59,150 nucleotides of DNA from Elainella sp. Prado103 (GCA_025454395.1 JALOOM010000012.1:1-59150); one strand, 5' to 3'; shown: positions 27,833 to 36,961, counted from the stretch's first letter. Translations and numbers: made by a program. The notes: generated from the letters alone by a model not told the origin.

Positions 27833-28183
27833 CTAGATAATCCCTGTCCCTTTGCCTCGGCTATCATGCCCCTCTGTCAACTTTCCTGTTTCGTCTGTTT
27901 CGTTCACTTCAGCCATTTCCTGCTGCCGTTCTGCCTGAAGCTGGGCTTCTTTCTCCCGTAAGTCACCCGGTACCTCTACATACATTTCGGGCTCGATCGC
28001 AAAATTGTTGATTAACCCTTCTTTATCAACCGTATATCCACCCGATGTATCTAAGCTTTGATCCTCTACTTGATGGGGAGTTTTCTTAAAAGCATCTCCC
28101 TCACGCTCTTTGCGAGCCGCAGTTTCAGCCGGGACGATATGGGCATCATAGGTATCCACTGAAACTTCATCATGGGTGCTCAT
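27833..28183 (-). CDS. Conserved cyanobacterial hypothetical protein, acidic and hydrophilic
   Basis: The 116-residue protein is polar and strongly charged, with no hydrophobic core segment. A central stretch, GGYTVDKEGLINNFAIEPEMYVEVPGDL, looks like the conserved part of a cyanobacterial family I have no function for. The Glu/Gln-rich C-terminus (REKEAQLQAERQQEMAEVNE) should be helical. High hydrophilicity suggests partial disorder. A good terminator follows, and it neighbours the CsbD-like gene on the same strand 500 bases away. Confidence 0.75.
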   Translation of the reverse strand: MSTHDEVSVDTYDAHIVPAETAARKEREGDAFKKTPHQVEDQSLDTSGGYTVDKEGLINNFAIEPEMYVEVPGDLREKEAQLQAERQQEMAEVNETDETGKLTEGHDSRGKGTGII

Positions 28184-28690
28184 GTTTAGTAAACCCTCTC
28201 TGCAAATTTATGATCCTTATTATTCACGTTTGGATTCATCTAGTCTTCTACCAGGAGTCAGATAAAAACGGGCAGCTTGGCGGCAAATTCTCTATCCTTA
28301 GACCCAATTCTGAAATTCGAACCAGCCCACTGTTTTCAGTACTTCGCCTTCCCTACATTTTCAGTTGAAATGTCTATTTGCTAACGATTCTCTCCATCAA
28401 TATCGATCGAATTAGATGACTGTTTGATTTGCAACATCTAAGCAGCCATAACTACCCCTATATTTCCCCGTTGGAATGCCACCAAAACAAAGCAGGAGCA
28501 CTCCTTTTGAAGCTGACTCCTGCTAAAACGAGCTGAGTAGATTTAATCCTAAGGTGGAAGATAGCTAATGCCTTAGGTAACGCATCAACTGTGTTAAGAG
28601 AACCCCGATCCGGGTTGAACAGGGCAGCACTGATTCGGGTTGATAGCCGCCCTATCCATCCTCATTCGGATTAACCCTGGATCAAGTTGC
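28184..28690. other. Intergenic region upstream of the acidic hypothetical gene
   Basis: About 500 bases with no gene-like frame. It contains the terminator of the CsbD-like gene at 28481-28524 and presumably the promoter of the gene at 27833-28183. Confidence 0.5.
28481..28524 (-). terminator. Intrinsic terminator downstream of the CsbD-like gene
   Basis: AGCAGGAG and CTCCTGCT form a perfect eight-pair stem with an 18-base loop. On the leftward strand it continues TTTGTTTTGG. It is about 165 bases after the CsbD-like stop. Confidence 0.7.
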
Positions 28691-28873
28691 CTAATCGATC
28701 GCTTTTTTGGCGTTATCTTTCACATCTTCAACCGCATGGCGTGCTTCAGCTTCAGTCTGCTTAGCCTTCCCTTTGGCTTGTTGTTCAGGATCACCTGTCA
28801 CATTACCGATCGCTTCCTGAGCTTTCCCTTCAACATTCTTCGCTGTTGCTTTTGCTTTATCTTCAGTGCTCAT
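28691..28873 (-). CDS. CsbD-family stress protein
   Basis: From ATG 28873 the protein has 60 residues: MSTEDKAKATAKNVEGKAQE, then AIGNVTGDPEQQAKGKAKQTEA. The VEGKAQEAxGxxTGDxxxQxKGKxxQ pattern defines the CsbD family, small hydrophilic helical proteins usually induced by general stress. The family's molecular function is unknown. A further ATG at 28906 adds eleven residues not typical of the family. Confidence 0.9.
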   Translation of the reverse strand: MSTEDKAKATAKNVEGKAQEAIGNVTGDPEQQAKGKAKQTEAEARHAVEDVKDNAKKAID

Positions 28874-29163
28874 AATACTTCTCACCTCATTTCGTTGAGT
28901 TTTCAATTCGCACCTCTTTACTGTAGGTAAAAACTCGCTGGAAAAGCTCTTTCAGGAGTTAGACTTTTAAGCTAATGTTCTCAGCCGATCGATGGAATCA
29001 ACCACTGGTTGGTATGGCTGAATCAAGCTATGAATTCGTGAGGCAGCAGCATATCCCAGAATCTGAGGTTGTGTGGTAACTGCCGGACTGAGCATCTCAG
29101 CCTTTGTCAACGACTTTGTTAACGATGTGCTTTTATTGATTCTCTTGTCTGTCACATTTCCCC

Positions 29164-30489
29164 TCACAAAGGGCTTGAAACTTCCGACTCTCCACCCACA
29201 GCATAGAAATCCTGGCTCTTTCCCAGAGCAAAATGCCAGGAGGTGAGGAGAGTTTTGCTCGATTGGGTTAAGAAAATTAAAATGGCAGCCACACCTAAGC
29301 CTACGCAGATGCCAAAGATGCCACGATAGCCGATCTGAACCGCCACTGCCCCTAAGACCGGGCCGGCGAGAGCAATTCCGACATCAAACCCAATCATGCA
29401 AACCCCAAACATGCGACCTCGTTCATGAGGTTGCGATCGATCCGCCATCAGAGCCGCCATCATCGGGATTAAAGTCCCAGAACCTGCCCCTTCGATCGCT
29501 CCAGCTAGCAAAAATGTGACTGCATCATGGGCTTGCCACAACATAATCATGGCCAGGGTATAAAACACCAGGCTAAGGCTAATGAAAGGGCCGCGGCCAT
29601 AGCGATCGGAGGCGGATCCAACCACTAGCCGAATCAGAAAACTGGCGATTGCCGCAGCCGTATAGAACAAGCCCGTATTCAAGCTCACCCCTACCTCTTT
29701 GATGTAAAGCGGGACAAAGGTGCTGAGAGTGCCAAAGGTCAGTCCAACCAGCAATAAAATCACCGCTGGAATGCGCACGCGCGGATCCACTAACAGGCTC
29801 CAAAACTGGGAAGACTGTTGTTGCTGAGCTGCCTGCTGCACGACCGAAGACTCCCGCACTTGAGCCGTGCAAACCAAGCCCACCAAACCCATGCCCGCTG
29901 CCGTGAGAAACATAGGTGCAAAGCCATACCACTCATACAAAAAGCCGCCAATGGCTGGCCCGATCGCCAGTCCGGTTGGATTAACTAAACTCATGTAACC
30001 AATCAATTCTCCTCGATGCTGAGGGGGCGAAAAATCGACCACTAGCGCGCTGTAGGCGAGAGCAAATGCTGCAATGCTGATGCCGTGAAATGCGCGAATG
30101 CCGATGAGAAAAGGAATATGATCAGTGAGTAAATAGCCGAGCGGAGCCACTGCAACTGCTGTCATGCCAATCAGGAGCACCCGCTTGCGACCCTGCAAAT
30201 CGGCCAGTTTGGCTAGCCACTGCCGAGATATTAATAGCCCGATCGCAAAAGATCCCATCACAATGCCAATCCACTGTTGATTCGCTCCCGTTTGGGCAAT
30301 GTAAAGGGGCAGAGTAGGCAGATGAGAGGCTAAACCCGACCAAAACAGGAGACCCGCAGCGAACAGGATCATCAAATTATGGCGAACGGAGGGGGCAAGG
30401 GTTTGAAGAACTTTCAAGGTGATTTCCAACCAGATTGAGCTACCTTTATCATGCCGAATGTAAAGAAAATTTGCAGAGTCATACATCAA
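29164..30489 (-). CDS. Major facilitator superfamily transporter
   Basis: Up to 441 residues with twelve predicted membrane helices. The loop between helices 2 and 3 reads GRKRVLL (cytoplasmic MFS motif), preceded by WLAKLADLQ, and the second half has a parallel ASDRYGRGPF. GYMSLVNPTGLAIGPAIGG resembles motif C of drug/H+ antiporters. It is probably an efflux pump for small molecules; the substrate is unknown. The start is uncertain: a TTG codon at KVLQTLAPS would remove about 27 residues without touching the first helix. Confidence 0.88.
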   Translation of the reverse strand: MMYDSANFLYIRHDKGSSIWLEITLKVLQTLAPSVRHNLMILFAAGLLFWSGLASHLPTLPLYIAQTGANQQWIGIVMGSFAIGLLISRQWLAKLADLQGRKRVLLIGMTAVAVAPLGYLLTDHIPFLIGIRAFHGISIAAFALAYSALVVDFSPPQHRGELIGYMSLVNPTGLAIGPAIGGFLYEWYGFAPMFLTAAGMGLVGLVCTAQVRESSVVQQAAQQQQSSQFWSLLVDPRVRIPAVILLLVGLTFGTLSTFVPLYIKEVGVSLNTGLFYTAAAIASFLIRLVVGSASDRYGRGPFISLSLVFYTLAMIMLWQAHDAVTFLLAGAIEGAGSGTLIPMMAALMADRSQPHERGRMFGVCMIGFDVGIALAGPVLGAVAVQIGYRGIFGICVGLGVAAILIFLTQSSKTLLTSWHFALGKSQDFYAVGGESEVSSPL

Positions 30490-30544
30490 TCCATCAATAC
30501 ACTGACCAATCGTGGCTCACCGATCGCGAATGGGGGAGCCACCG

Positions 30545-31069
30545 CTAATGGGGGAGCTGCGGTTGGGGGGTGTCTACTGGCCAGGGCTGCGCCTGAAACT
30601 GCCAGGAAAAGTTAGCTTGCTGGATCTGCCCGCTCAGGCTTTTGTCTGGATGCAAGATGGTCTGCACGGTCACCGGTTGGTGGGGATCGATCCAACTCAC
30701 TGAACAATCCACGAAGGCAGTCGTACGACCAGTCAGGTTAATTTCGTTTTGCCAGCGGTCAATTTGCCAGCGGTCAATTTGCCAGCGGCCAATTAAAGTC
30801 ATCCGTTCCGTTCTGAGGGCTGGGTTGCTCGTCGGATCGGACTCCGGTTGAACGCTCAAAGCCCCATTGAGATAAATTCCAGATTGCTGAATGTTCAACC
30901 TCAATCGGCTCTGGTTTGAACAGCCAGGAGGCGATCCAGTGCTGAGGTAGACCGGGTTGAGGGTGGGCGGCAGTGTGAGGTTGGCTTCACCATAGGCCGT
31001 CACAGCTCGAAACAGAATGATCACAATTGCTAAGGTGCCGCCATAAAACGCCATAAAACGCCATTGCAT
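30545..31069 (-). CDS. Hypothetical protein with N-terminal membrane anchor
   Basis: The 174-residue protein has one hydrophobic segment (FMAFYGGTLAIVIILFRAV) and an extracytoplasmic beta-rich part of about 140 residues. LNIQQSGIYLNGALSVQ and PDKSLSGQIQQANFSW suggest a lipocalin-like or other small beta fold; no family is certain. Three bases separate its start from the antiporter stop, so both belong to one transcript. An in-frame 15-base repeat adds IDRWQ units in the middle. A role accessory to the antiporter is inferred from context only. Confidence 0.75.
   Translation of the reverse strand: MQWRFMAFYGGTLAIVIILFRAVTAYGEANLTLPPTLNPVYLSTGSPPGCSNQSRLRLNIQQSGIYLNGALSVQPESDPTSNPALRTERMTLIGRWQIDRWQIDRWQNEINLTGRTTAFVDCSVSWIDPHQPVTVQTILHPDKSLSGQIQQANFSWQFQAQPWPVDTPQPQLPH
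30751..30795 (-). repeat. In-frame 15-bp tandem repeat in the antiporter-partner gene
   Basis: The unit GCCAGCGGTCAATTT is repeated three times, the last copy slightly changed. On the coding strand it yields repeated IDRWQ. Confidence 0.9.
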
Positions 31070-31072
31070 CGG

Positions 31073-33298
31073 TTAGGGTTGCTCCTGTTTGATTCGTTCA
31101 CTTCTGTTTGATTCGATTGCTTCCGCTTGCCTCGATCGGTCGATGGGATCCCCTGATAGCAGGGAGGATAGGTGGGATGTGACGCGGTTATAGCGGCGCG
31201 TAATTAACAACGAGGAACGACACTCAACCGCCAGTGCATCGGTGTATTGCCCCAGGGTTTGCCGTTCAATACCCCATTCCCGACTGGCTCCGGCAATCGT
31301 TAGATCGGCTCCTTCAGAAGCTTGAATCACAGCTTGTAAGGGTTCAATTGCCTGACTGGTTTCCAGCTTAATCCGCTGATGGAGTGGCTCCGGCAGGCGG
31401 CGCATCAGCGCATGAAACTCATAGCTAAAATCACTTAAATGATCTGCTTCATCGAGCCGTTGCATCCGAAGAATCGTCAGATAGGAATGGGGTTGATGCA
31501 TCAAAATCCGCAGGGCTAGTTCCAAACCCAGATCGGTATGAATCCCCGCCACATAAGGCAGCAACAAGCGTTCTAACGATCGATTTTGCCGATCGATAAA
31601 CACAGCCACATCGGTTTTCGCCATGCTAAGGATCTGCCCGACCCGTCCCCCCAAGCGGTTATTGCTAAAAGCAGGACGATGCCACCCCAGCAAGATCAAA
31701 TCGGATTGTTCCACGTCAGCAATTTGGGTCGTTTCGCGCGCCACATCATTCGAGACTCGCACGATCGGTTGCACAAAAGGACTCGTATTGGTCAGTTCCA
31801 GACTCTGTACCAATTCTTGTAAATGGGTTTGTTGTTGCGCGATCCGCCGATCGGCCTCCAGTGGCGTACTTTCAAACATGTAATCTTCTTCCAACTGAAT
31901 CAAACTGAGCGGATTGACGATCGCCGGTTGGATCGTACTCCCAGCAATGGCTACCGCTAACTGCACTAACCCCTTCTGGCTATAGGGATTAGCCACAGGC
32001 ACTAAAATCCGATAAGTCGGCAACTCGGGGTTGATACTCACACCCGGTGGATCGGCAGCTTCTATCAAATCTTGCCGCATCAAATCTTTGGCATAGGTCA
32101 TCTCCAGTAACGGAGAAGTCATGAATGTGGTCACCAACGCCATAATCACCAGCATGGTGAACATCAAGGGCGAAATCACCCCCAAGCTGAGCCCGATATT
32201 CAGCACAATCAGTTCGGTTAAACCTCGGGTGTTCATCAGCCAACCCAGAGCCGCTGCTTCTCGTCGGGGCATTCCTGACACTCTGGCGGCACCGTAGGTA
32301 CCCAAAAACTTGCCGCCGATCGCCACAGTCAGCACAGCCGCGCAGAGGAGCCAAAGCACGGGCTGATTCAGTAAACCAATTTGGGTGCGTAAGCCACTGT
32401 AGGCAAAAAAGATCGGCAACAGGAAAGTCAAAACAAAATCTTCGGTTTTCTCAGCCAATTCTCTAGTCAGATCGGCATTTTTGGGCATAATCACCCCTAA
32501 CAAAAATGCCCCAAAAATCAGGTGAATGCCAATCAACTCGGTGACGAGGGCTGATGCTACTACCCCCATGTAGATGCCAGCCAAGACAAATTGGGTTAAC
32601 TTACCAGTGCGTCGATAGTAGTTGGCCAATCGTCGCAGGAACGATCGCCCTACCGTTAGCATCAATGTCGTATACATTAAGGCTTCTAAAATAGTCGGCC
32701 ATGCTGCCAACATGCTGTTCGTTCGGGTTACAGCGATCGCCACTGCCAACAAACACCAGGCTGTTATGTCATCTACCGCTGCACAAGTGAGCGCCAATGT
32801 GCCCAGTCGCGATCCCTGCAAATTATTCTCAGTAATAATTCTGGCTAAAACAGGAAACGCCGTAATCGACATCGCTGCTCCCAAAAATAAAGCAAATGCC
32901 GTAAAGGAGACAGCCCCGTGAGAGACGAGGGGGTAAAGCCACAGGGCCAGCAAAGCACCAAAAGAAAACGGGACGACAATACTGACATGGGAAGTTAGGA
33001 TCGCGGTTTCGAGCTGCCCCTTCAAATATTTGGGATTCAGCTCTAGCCCCACCAAAAACATGAAGAAAATCAGCCCAATTTGCGACAGGACATTCAGGTA
33101 GGGGATCGTTTCAGCGGGGAATAAGGCCGCCGACCAAGTCGGAGCAACCAGCCCCAGTAGGGAAGGCCCCAACATGATGCCAGCCACAATTTCGCCGATC
33201 ACAAGGGGTTGCCTTAAATAGCGAAAACCCAGCCCCACTAAGCGAGACAACCCAATCACTAGCAACACCTGAAATAACACCAAAACAATGGTTGACAT
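31073..33298 (-). CDS. Kef-type (CPA2) cation:proton antiporter with universal-stress-like tail
   Basis: From ATG 33298 the protein has 741 residues. Residues 1-400 form about twelve helices with RQPLVIGEIVAGIMLGPSLLG, LALTCAAVDDITAWC (the paired aspartates typical of electrogenic CPA2 exchangers) and GAFLLGVIMPKN. The C-terminal 310 residues are soluble and alpha/beta, similar to tandem universal-stress-protein domains seen on such antiporters (YRILVPVANPYSQKGL, SDLILLGWHRP). It probably exchanges Na+ or K+ for protons and the tail senses nucleotides. An upstream in-frame ATG at 33424 adds 42 residues unlike the family. Confidence 0.9.
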   Translation of the reverse strand: MSTIVLVLFQVLLVIGLSRLVGLGFRYLRQPLVIGEIVAGIMLGPSLLGLVAPTWSAALFPAETIPYLNVLSQIGLIFFMFLVGLELNPKYLKGQLETAILTSHVSIVVPFSFGALLALWLYPLVSHGAVSFTAFALFLGAAMSITAFPVLARIITENNLQGSRLGTLALTCAAVDDITAWCLLAVAIAVTRTNSMLAAWPTILEALMYTTLMLTVGRSFLRRLANYYRRTGKLTQFVLAGIYMGVVASALVTELIGIHLIFGAFLLGVIMPKNADLTRELAEKTEDFVLTFLLPIFFAYSGLRTQIGLLNQPVLWLLCAAVLTVAIGGKFLGTYGAARVSGMPRREAAALGWLMNTRGLTELIVLNIGLSLGVISPLMFTMLVIMALVTTFMTSPLLEMTYAKDLMRQDLIEAADPPGVSINPELPTYRILVPVANPYSQKGLVQLAVAIAGSTIQPAIVNPLSLIQLEEDYMFESTPLEADRRIAQQQTHLQELVQSLELTNTSPFVQPIVRVSNDVARETTQIADVEQSDLILLGWHRPAFSNNRLGGRVGQILSMAKTDVAVFIDRQNRSLERLLLPYVAGIHTDLGLELALRILMHQPHSYLTILRMQRLDEADHLSDFSYEFHALMRRLPEPLHQRIKLETSQAIEPLQAVIQASEGADLTIAGASREWGIERQTLGQYTDALAVECRSSLLITRRYNRVTSHLSSLLSGDPIDRSRQAEAIESNRSERIKQEQP

Positions 33299-33503
33299 AC
33301 TTGAGGGGAAACTCCTTGAGGTGGAATGCACAGGTTTTTGAATGCAATACCGATCCAGTTTCCCCTTGAACTTCTGTAGCGTAAAGCAATTGTCAAAAAA
33401 TGATGTAGCAAGGGGGGGATCCAAACAGATGATCCAGAGCGTGGGGCATACTAGCGATCAAACGAACGATTGAAATCATGCCTAATCACGCTTCGTGGCA
33501 GCT

Positions 33504-34838
33504 ATGAGTTTTTTTAATCCCATCCGCAACAAGAAACGCTCCTCTTCAGTCCCCTCAACTCACCATTCCCCCCCGCATCCCACTGCTCATCCTGCTACCC
33601 ATCCACCTACGAGTCCGGTACCCCGCCCACCCAAAACCGTGGCTGAGTTGGAACAGCAGATGGCGATCGAGGCCAAAGCCCAATCCTCGGCACAATCCTT
33701 ACAGCACCCTGATCGAGATCAACTGAGCCCTATGCAACAGCTACAACGCTGGAGTAAACGTGGTTTCAGCATCGCCCTCTGGTGCGGCATTCCAGTAGGA
33801 TTGATTGCACTGATCAATTTGCCCTATGCACCGATCCGCCGCCCCATTGCGGAGAAGGCTCCCCTGTTGCTCCTGCCCAGTTACATTGGGATAGATCACC
33901 ACTTTCGTCAAGCGTTTACCAATTTAGAAGCTGCCAAGCAATTGATTGATACTGCGACTGCTCCGGAAGATTTGCAACTTGGAGCCACGAAATTGCAGCA
34001 AGCCCAGACCAACCTGGATCGATTGCCAACTTGGGCTTGGAGCGAATTACCCCATACCCAAGGCTGGTGGTGGTACGGCCGCTCCCTCTCTCCCTATCGT
34101 CTCAACCAGGCGAGGGCAGAAATCGGGCGATTACAAAGCAAGTTGCTTCAGGAGAACAATGCCCAGATGAAATTGGCTCAAGCCGAACAAATGTTAGGCA
34201 ATGCAGCACAACAACACCAAGAAGCTCAAACCCCGATCGATCAACAGGCAGCCCTGCGAGTTTGGCAAGATGGGCTAGATCAACTGCAACAGATTCCTTC
34301 CCAGACCCTTGCGAGCAGAATGGCTCAGCAAAGATTAGTCACTGCTCAACGCGACTTTTCCGGTCTAGCGGGGGCAACCCTTCAAAATCAGCAGAGTGCC
34401 GCTTTGATCAATGCCGCCAGACATTTCGGTTGGCAAGCAGCCCAAGCTAGCCAAAATGGGCCGCACCCGGCTGCCAAATGGCAACAGGCACTGGATTTAT
34501 GGCAACAGGCGATCCAGAAACTGGATCAAGTTTCTTTAAAAACTGATCCGATCGGCTACCAAGCTGCCCAGAAATTAAAGGCAGAATATCAGAAAAATTA
34601 CAGCGAAATTCAGATGCGCCAGCGCTTGGAAGAGAAGGCAGTGCAAGATTTTCAGCAGGCCCAACAGGCAATTGAACAACTCATTTTCCGTTCTCGTACG
34701 CCTCACGGAAACCAGATGGGTCAATTGCAACAAATTATCCAGCGATTAGAAGCGATCGACTCAGGCACGACAGTCTATCCTGAAAGCCAAAGACTACTGC
34801 TATCCGCCAAACAAAAACTTCAAGAGTGGCAGCGCTAA
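33504..34838 (+). CDS. Membrane-anchored coiled-coil protein of unknown function
   Basis: About 444 residues. The first 80 are Ser/Pro/His-rich and probably disordered. One membrane segment (FSIALWCGIPVGLIALINLPYA) follows near residue 90-112. The remainder is Gln/Ala-rich and alpha-helical, with long coiled-coil stretches (LAQAEQMLGNAAQQHQEAQ). Similar proteins are common in cyanobacteria and have no known role. ATG 33504 is preferred over GTG 33495. It is convergent with lexA (54 bases apart) and divergent from the antiporter. Confidence 0.78.
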   Translation: MSFFNPIRNKKRSSSVPSTHHSPPHPTAHPATHPPTSPVPRPPKTVAELEQQMAIEAKAQSSAQSLQHPDRDQLSPMQQLQRWSKRGFSIALWCGIPVGLIALINLPYAPIRRPIAEKAPLLLLPSYIGIDHHFRQAFTNLEAAKQLIDTATAPEDLQLGATKLQQAQTNLDRLPTWAWSELPHTQGWWWYGRSLSPYRLNQARAEIGRLQSKLLQENNAQMKLAQAEQMLGNAAQQHQEAQTPIDQQAALRVWQDGLDQLQQIPSQTLASRMAQQRLVTAQRDFSGLAGATLQNQQSAALINAARHFGWQAAQASQNGPHPAAKWQQALDLWQQAIQKLDQVSLKTDPIGYQAAQKLKAEYQKNYSEIQMRQRLEEKAVQDFQQAQQAIEQLIFRSRTPHGNQMGQLQQIIQRLEAIDSGTTVYPESQRLLLSAKQKLQEWQR

Positions 34839-34892
34839 AAACGATCTGGTATTTCTGATCCAATACCGATCGAACTGACTGAAACGAATCGG

Positions 34893-35507
34893 TTAGGATG
34901 CGATGTAGCCATACCCCCGCCACACGGCGACCAAAATTCCCTGAACTGCCACATCGGCTGCATTCGCTTCGATCGTGGTAAAGTTCGGGTTGGCTGGCTC
35001 TAGCTTCACCTGATTGGCTTTGCGATGATAATACTTGAGGGTTTGTCCTTCACCATTCACCCGCGCTGCGACAATTGTGCCATTTTTGATAGATTTGGGA
35101 TCGGGAACCGGACGCATAATTACCACATCCCCATCTGCAATCAATGCCCCGATCATACTGTCGCCCCGCACCCGTAGCGCATAATCTCCGGGGCGTAGGA
35201 AAGAGCTGGAGAAATCGAGTTGTTCTACCGTGTCATCGAATGATTCCACTACCGAACCGGCTGCAATCGCTCCAACGATCGGCAAGCCTTGAGGGCGCAA
35301 AATGCGAATTGTCCTGGCTCGCCCCTCCGTCCAATCGATGTAACCCTTTGAACGCAAATGTTCCAACCGACTTTGAATCGGGGCAGGCGATCGCAAGCCC
35401 ATTGCCCGCATCATTTGACGGATAGAAGGAGAATGCTGGTTTTGCTTGATATACTCGACAAGCCAATCAAACAACTGCTGCTGCGCATCAGTAAGACGAG
35501 CGTCCAT
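34893..35507 (-). CDS. lexA: LexA repressor with intact self-cleavage residues
   Basis: The 204-residue protein has an N-terminal winged helix (LTDAQQQLFDWLVEYI through IRQMMRAMGLRSPAPIQSRLEHL) and a C-terminal S24 peptidase domain. The cleavable Ala-Gly lies in GAIAAGSVV, the catalytic serine in RGDSMIGA, and the lysine in GQTLKYYH. All three are required for RecA-stimulated autocleavage. Some cyanobacterial LexA proteins lack them; this one keeps them, so it should control an SOS-type response. A good match to the cyanobacterial LexA operator lies 49 bases upstream, indicating autoregulation. Confidence 0.95.
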   Translation of the reverse strand: MDARLTDAQQQLFDWLVEYIKQNQHSPSIRQMMRAMGLRSPAPIQSRLEHLRSKGYIDWTEGRARTIRILRPQGLPIVGAIAAGSVVESFDDTVEQLDFSSSFLRPGDYALRVRGDSMIGALIADGDVVIMRPVPDPKSIKNGTIVAARVNGEGQTLKYYHRKANQVKLEPANPNFTTIEANAADVAVQGILVAVWRGYGYIAS

Positions 35508-35555
35508 AGAACTTTAAGTATTGGCAGAATAGTGTACGGTTAACCAATCGCTCCT

Positions 35556-35569
35556 AGAACATTTGTACC
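35556..35569 (-). promoter_or_regulatory. LexA operator upstream of lexA
   Basis: On the lexA strand the sequence reads GGTACAAATGTTCT, matching the published cyanobacterial LexA box RGTACNNNDGTWCB at every position. It is 49 bases before the lexA start codon. Confidence 0.75.
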
Positions 35570-35687
35570 ACCAAGGTGCAATCTTGTCTAGTTTTCCTGG
35601 AATTAACTCCCTTGAACGAAAAACGAATTCTCTGATTATCCAAGACCAGTCTCAAACAAAAACCTTGAAGCCAGACTAGGCTCATTC

Positions 35688-35713
35688 AAGCCCAAGGACT
35701 TGGGTTTCTTTTG
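35688..35713 (+). terminator. Orphan intrinsic terminator (rightward)
   Basis: AAGCCCAAG and CTTGGGTTT form a nearly perfect stem around two to four bases, followed by CTTTT. The T-tract is only on the rightward strand. No rightward gene ends nearby; the nearest upstream one ends 850 bases away beyond lexA. Confidence 0.6.
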
Positions 35714-36063
35714 AAATCAAAATGCATCGGTTGCACTGGCCATGTACCACTATTTATCAGCCTGGCAGGTCGGTCGGTCGATCGATCAGACTATGGAGCT
35801 GTTAGATTATTAACCCACCAGTTCGATCGCTTGATCAGATTATCGACCTATCAGCTTTTTAATCCGTTCGTTTGGATAAACAACTTGGATAAACAACGCG
35901 GATAAATAACACTGAGGCAGTGGAAGCGAACCTTCAGTCCGGCTCAGAATGATCAACAATAAAAAACAAGCACTCACAAACAGGATATCTGTACTATAGA
36001 TTACCCGATCGTAGAGCCATTTGGTGCAATAAATTCAAAAAACTTGCTACAGAGATTAATTTG

Positions 36064-36438
36064 CTACAAACTCTCTAAATACTGAAGCAAGTCGGCCATT
36101 TCTTGAGGGCTAGGCTGAAACTGAGGCATGGGTGGCGTTTTACCACTGGTGACTTGATGAATTAAACCCACCCGCGATTTTCTTGAGCCAACCCGATGCA
36201 AGCTGGGCCCGACTCGTCCATCAGCATCAATACCATGACAACCCGCACAGTTGAGTTGGAAAATAATCTGCCCTTGTAACGGATCTCCGGGTAGGGCCAG
36301 CACTTTTTGGACATAGGGGTCAGTGCGTTGAAGCTGCAAAATCGCTACCCCTGCGATCAGAACAACCAGTAGGGCGACCAGGATCAACCAGACCGCCTTT
36401 TGTGCTGGGGCATTCGTTGTAGCAATTGGGTTATTCAA
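36064..36438 (-). CDS. Membrane-anchored monoheme c-type cytochrome
   Basis: The 124-residue protein has an N-terminal membrane segment (AVWLILVALLVVLIAGVAIL). The heme motif is CAGCH within FQLNCAGCHGIDADG, and the probable axial methionine lies in KTPPMPQF. The absence of a signal cleavage site suggests it stays anchored with the heme domain in the lumen or periplasm. Similar small cytochromes lie beside petG in other cyanobacteria. Electron transfer near the cytochrome b6f complex is inferred from location; no partner is proven. Confidence 0.9.
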   Translation of the reverse strand: MNNPIATTNAPAQKAVWLILVALLVVLIAGVAILQLQRTDPYVQKVLALPGDPLQGQIIFQLNCAGCHGIDADGRVGPSLHRVGSRKSRVGLIHQVTSGKTPPMPQFQPSPQEMADLLQYLESL

Positions 36439-36813
36439 CGTTCGTTCAGCCAGAAGGGGTCAAGACGCATCCGCGCCAGAGCAGGTCAACACAACAATAT
36501 ACTTCAAGAATTTAACTTACTTCACGGAAGAATGAAGATCGCTTTAACTTTTCTAAAGCATTAAAGTACCCATTTTGCCGATCGATCGATCTTCTCTGCC
36601 TCCAGCAAGCGAGTTGGAAGTCTTGAAATGCCCGCCCTTGTCCAGATTCCATCTTAGGAAATCGACGGAAATCGACCAGGCGACTGGGTCAGGCTGCTCA
36701 ACCTTGATGTCATCCCATGTTTAAAGAATTGTAATAGAAGACTACGAAGCGTGAAGGCTGAGTTGCGGCGTTAAATTTGGTAGAATGCCGATCGAAGCTA
36801 AGGAGATCGCGCT
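36439..36813. other. Divergent promoter region between cytochrome c and petG
   Basis: About 375 bases without a gene. The petG ribosome binding site AGGAG (36801-36805) is eight bases before its GTG. Specific promoter elements could not be assigned with confidence. Confidence 0.5.
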
Positions 36814-36927
36814 GTGGTTGAACCTCTACTTTCAGGAATTGTTTTAGGTCTGATTCCGGTCACGCTGGCAGGACTGTTTGTGGCAGCTTATCTGCAATAC
36901 AAGCGCGGTAATCAGCTCAATCTGTAG
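36814..36927 (+). CDS. petG: Cytochrome b6f complex subunit V (PetG)
   Basis: The 37-codon frame, GTG to TAG, encodes [20 protein letters not shown], continuing [17 protein letters not shown]. This is the PetG sequence: one membrane helix and a basic stromal end. PetG is a small essential subunit at the periphery of the b6f dimer. A perfect AGGAG lies eight bases upstream of the GTG. A strong terminator follows, so petG is probably monocistronic. Confidence 0.96.
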   Translation: MVEPLLSGIVLGLIPVTLAGLFVAAYLQYKRGNQLNL

Positions 36928-36961
36928 TCTGGATCGCAATCCCCAGCGATTGCCGCCAGAT

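Larger units (their letters stand above)
35508..36063. other. Intergenic region between cytochrome c and lexA
   Basis: About 550 bases, no gene. It contains the LexA operator, an orphan rightward terminator at 35688-35713, and a small cluster of GGATAAACAAC repeats near 35874-35910. Sequence between 35740 and 35860 is rich in GATCGATC-like words. Confidence 0.5.

Noticed and set aside
28967-29167. 66-codon leftward frame whose GTG overlaps the MFS stop codon
   Set aside because: The overlap is suggestive, but the peptide is low-complexity at the start, resembles no family, and has no ribosome site.
35711-35905. 64-codon rightward frame after the orphan terminator
   Set aside because: It begins at the terminator tail, has no ribosome site, and its composition follows GATCGATC-like repeats.
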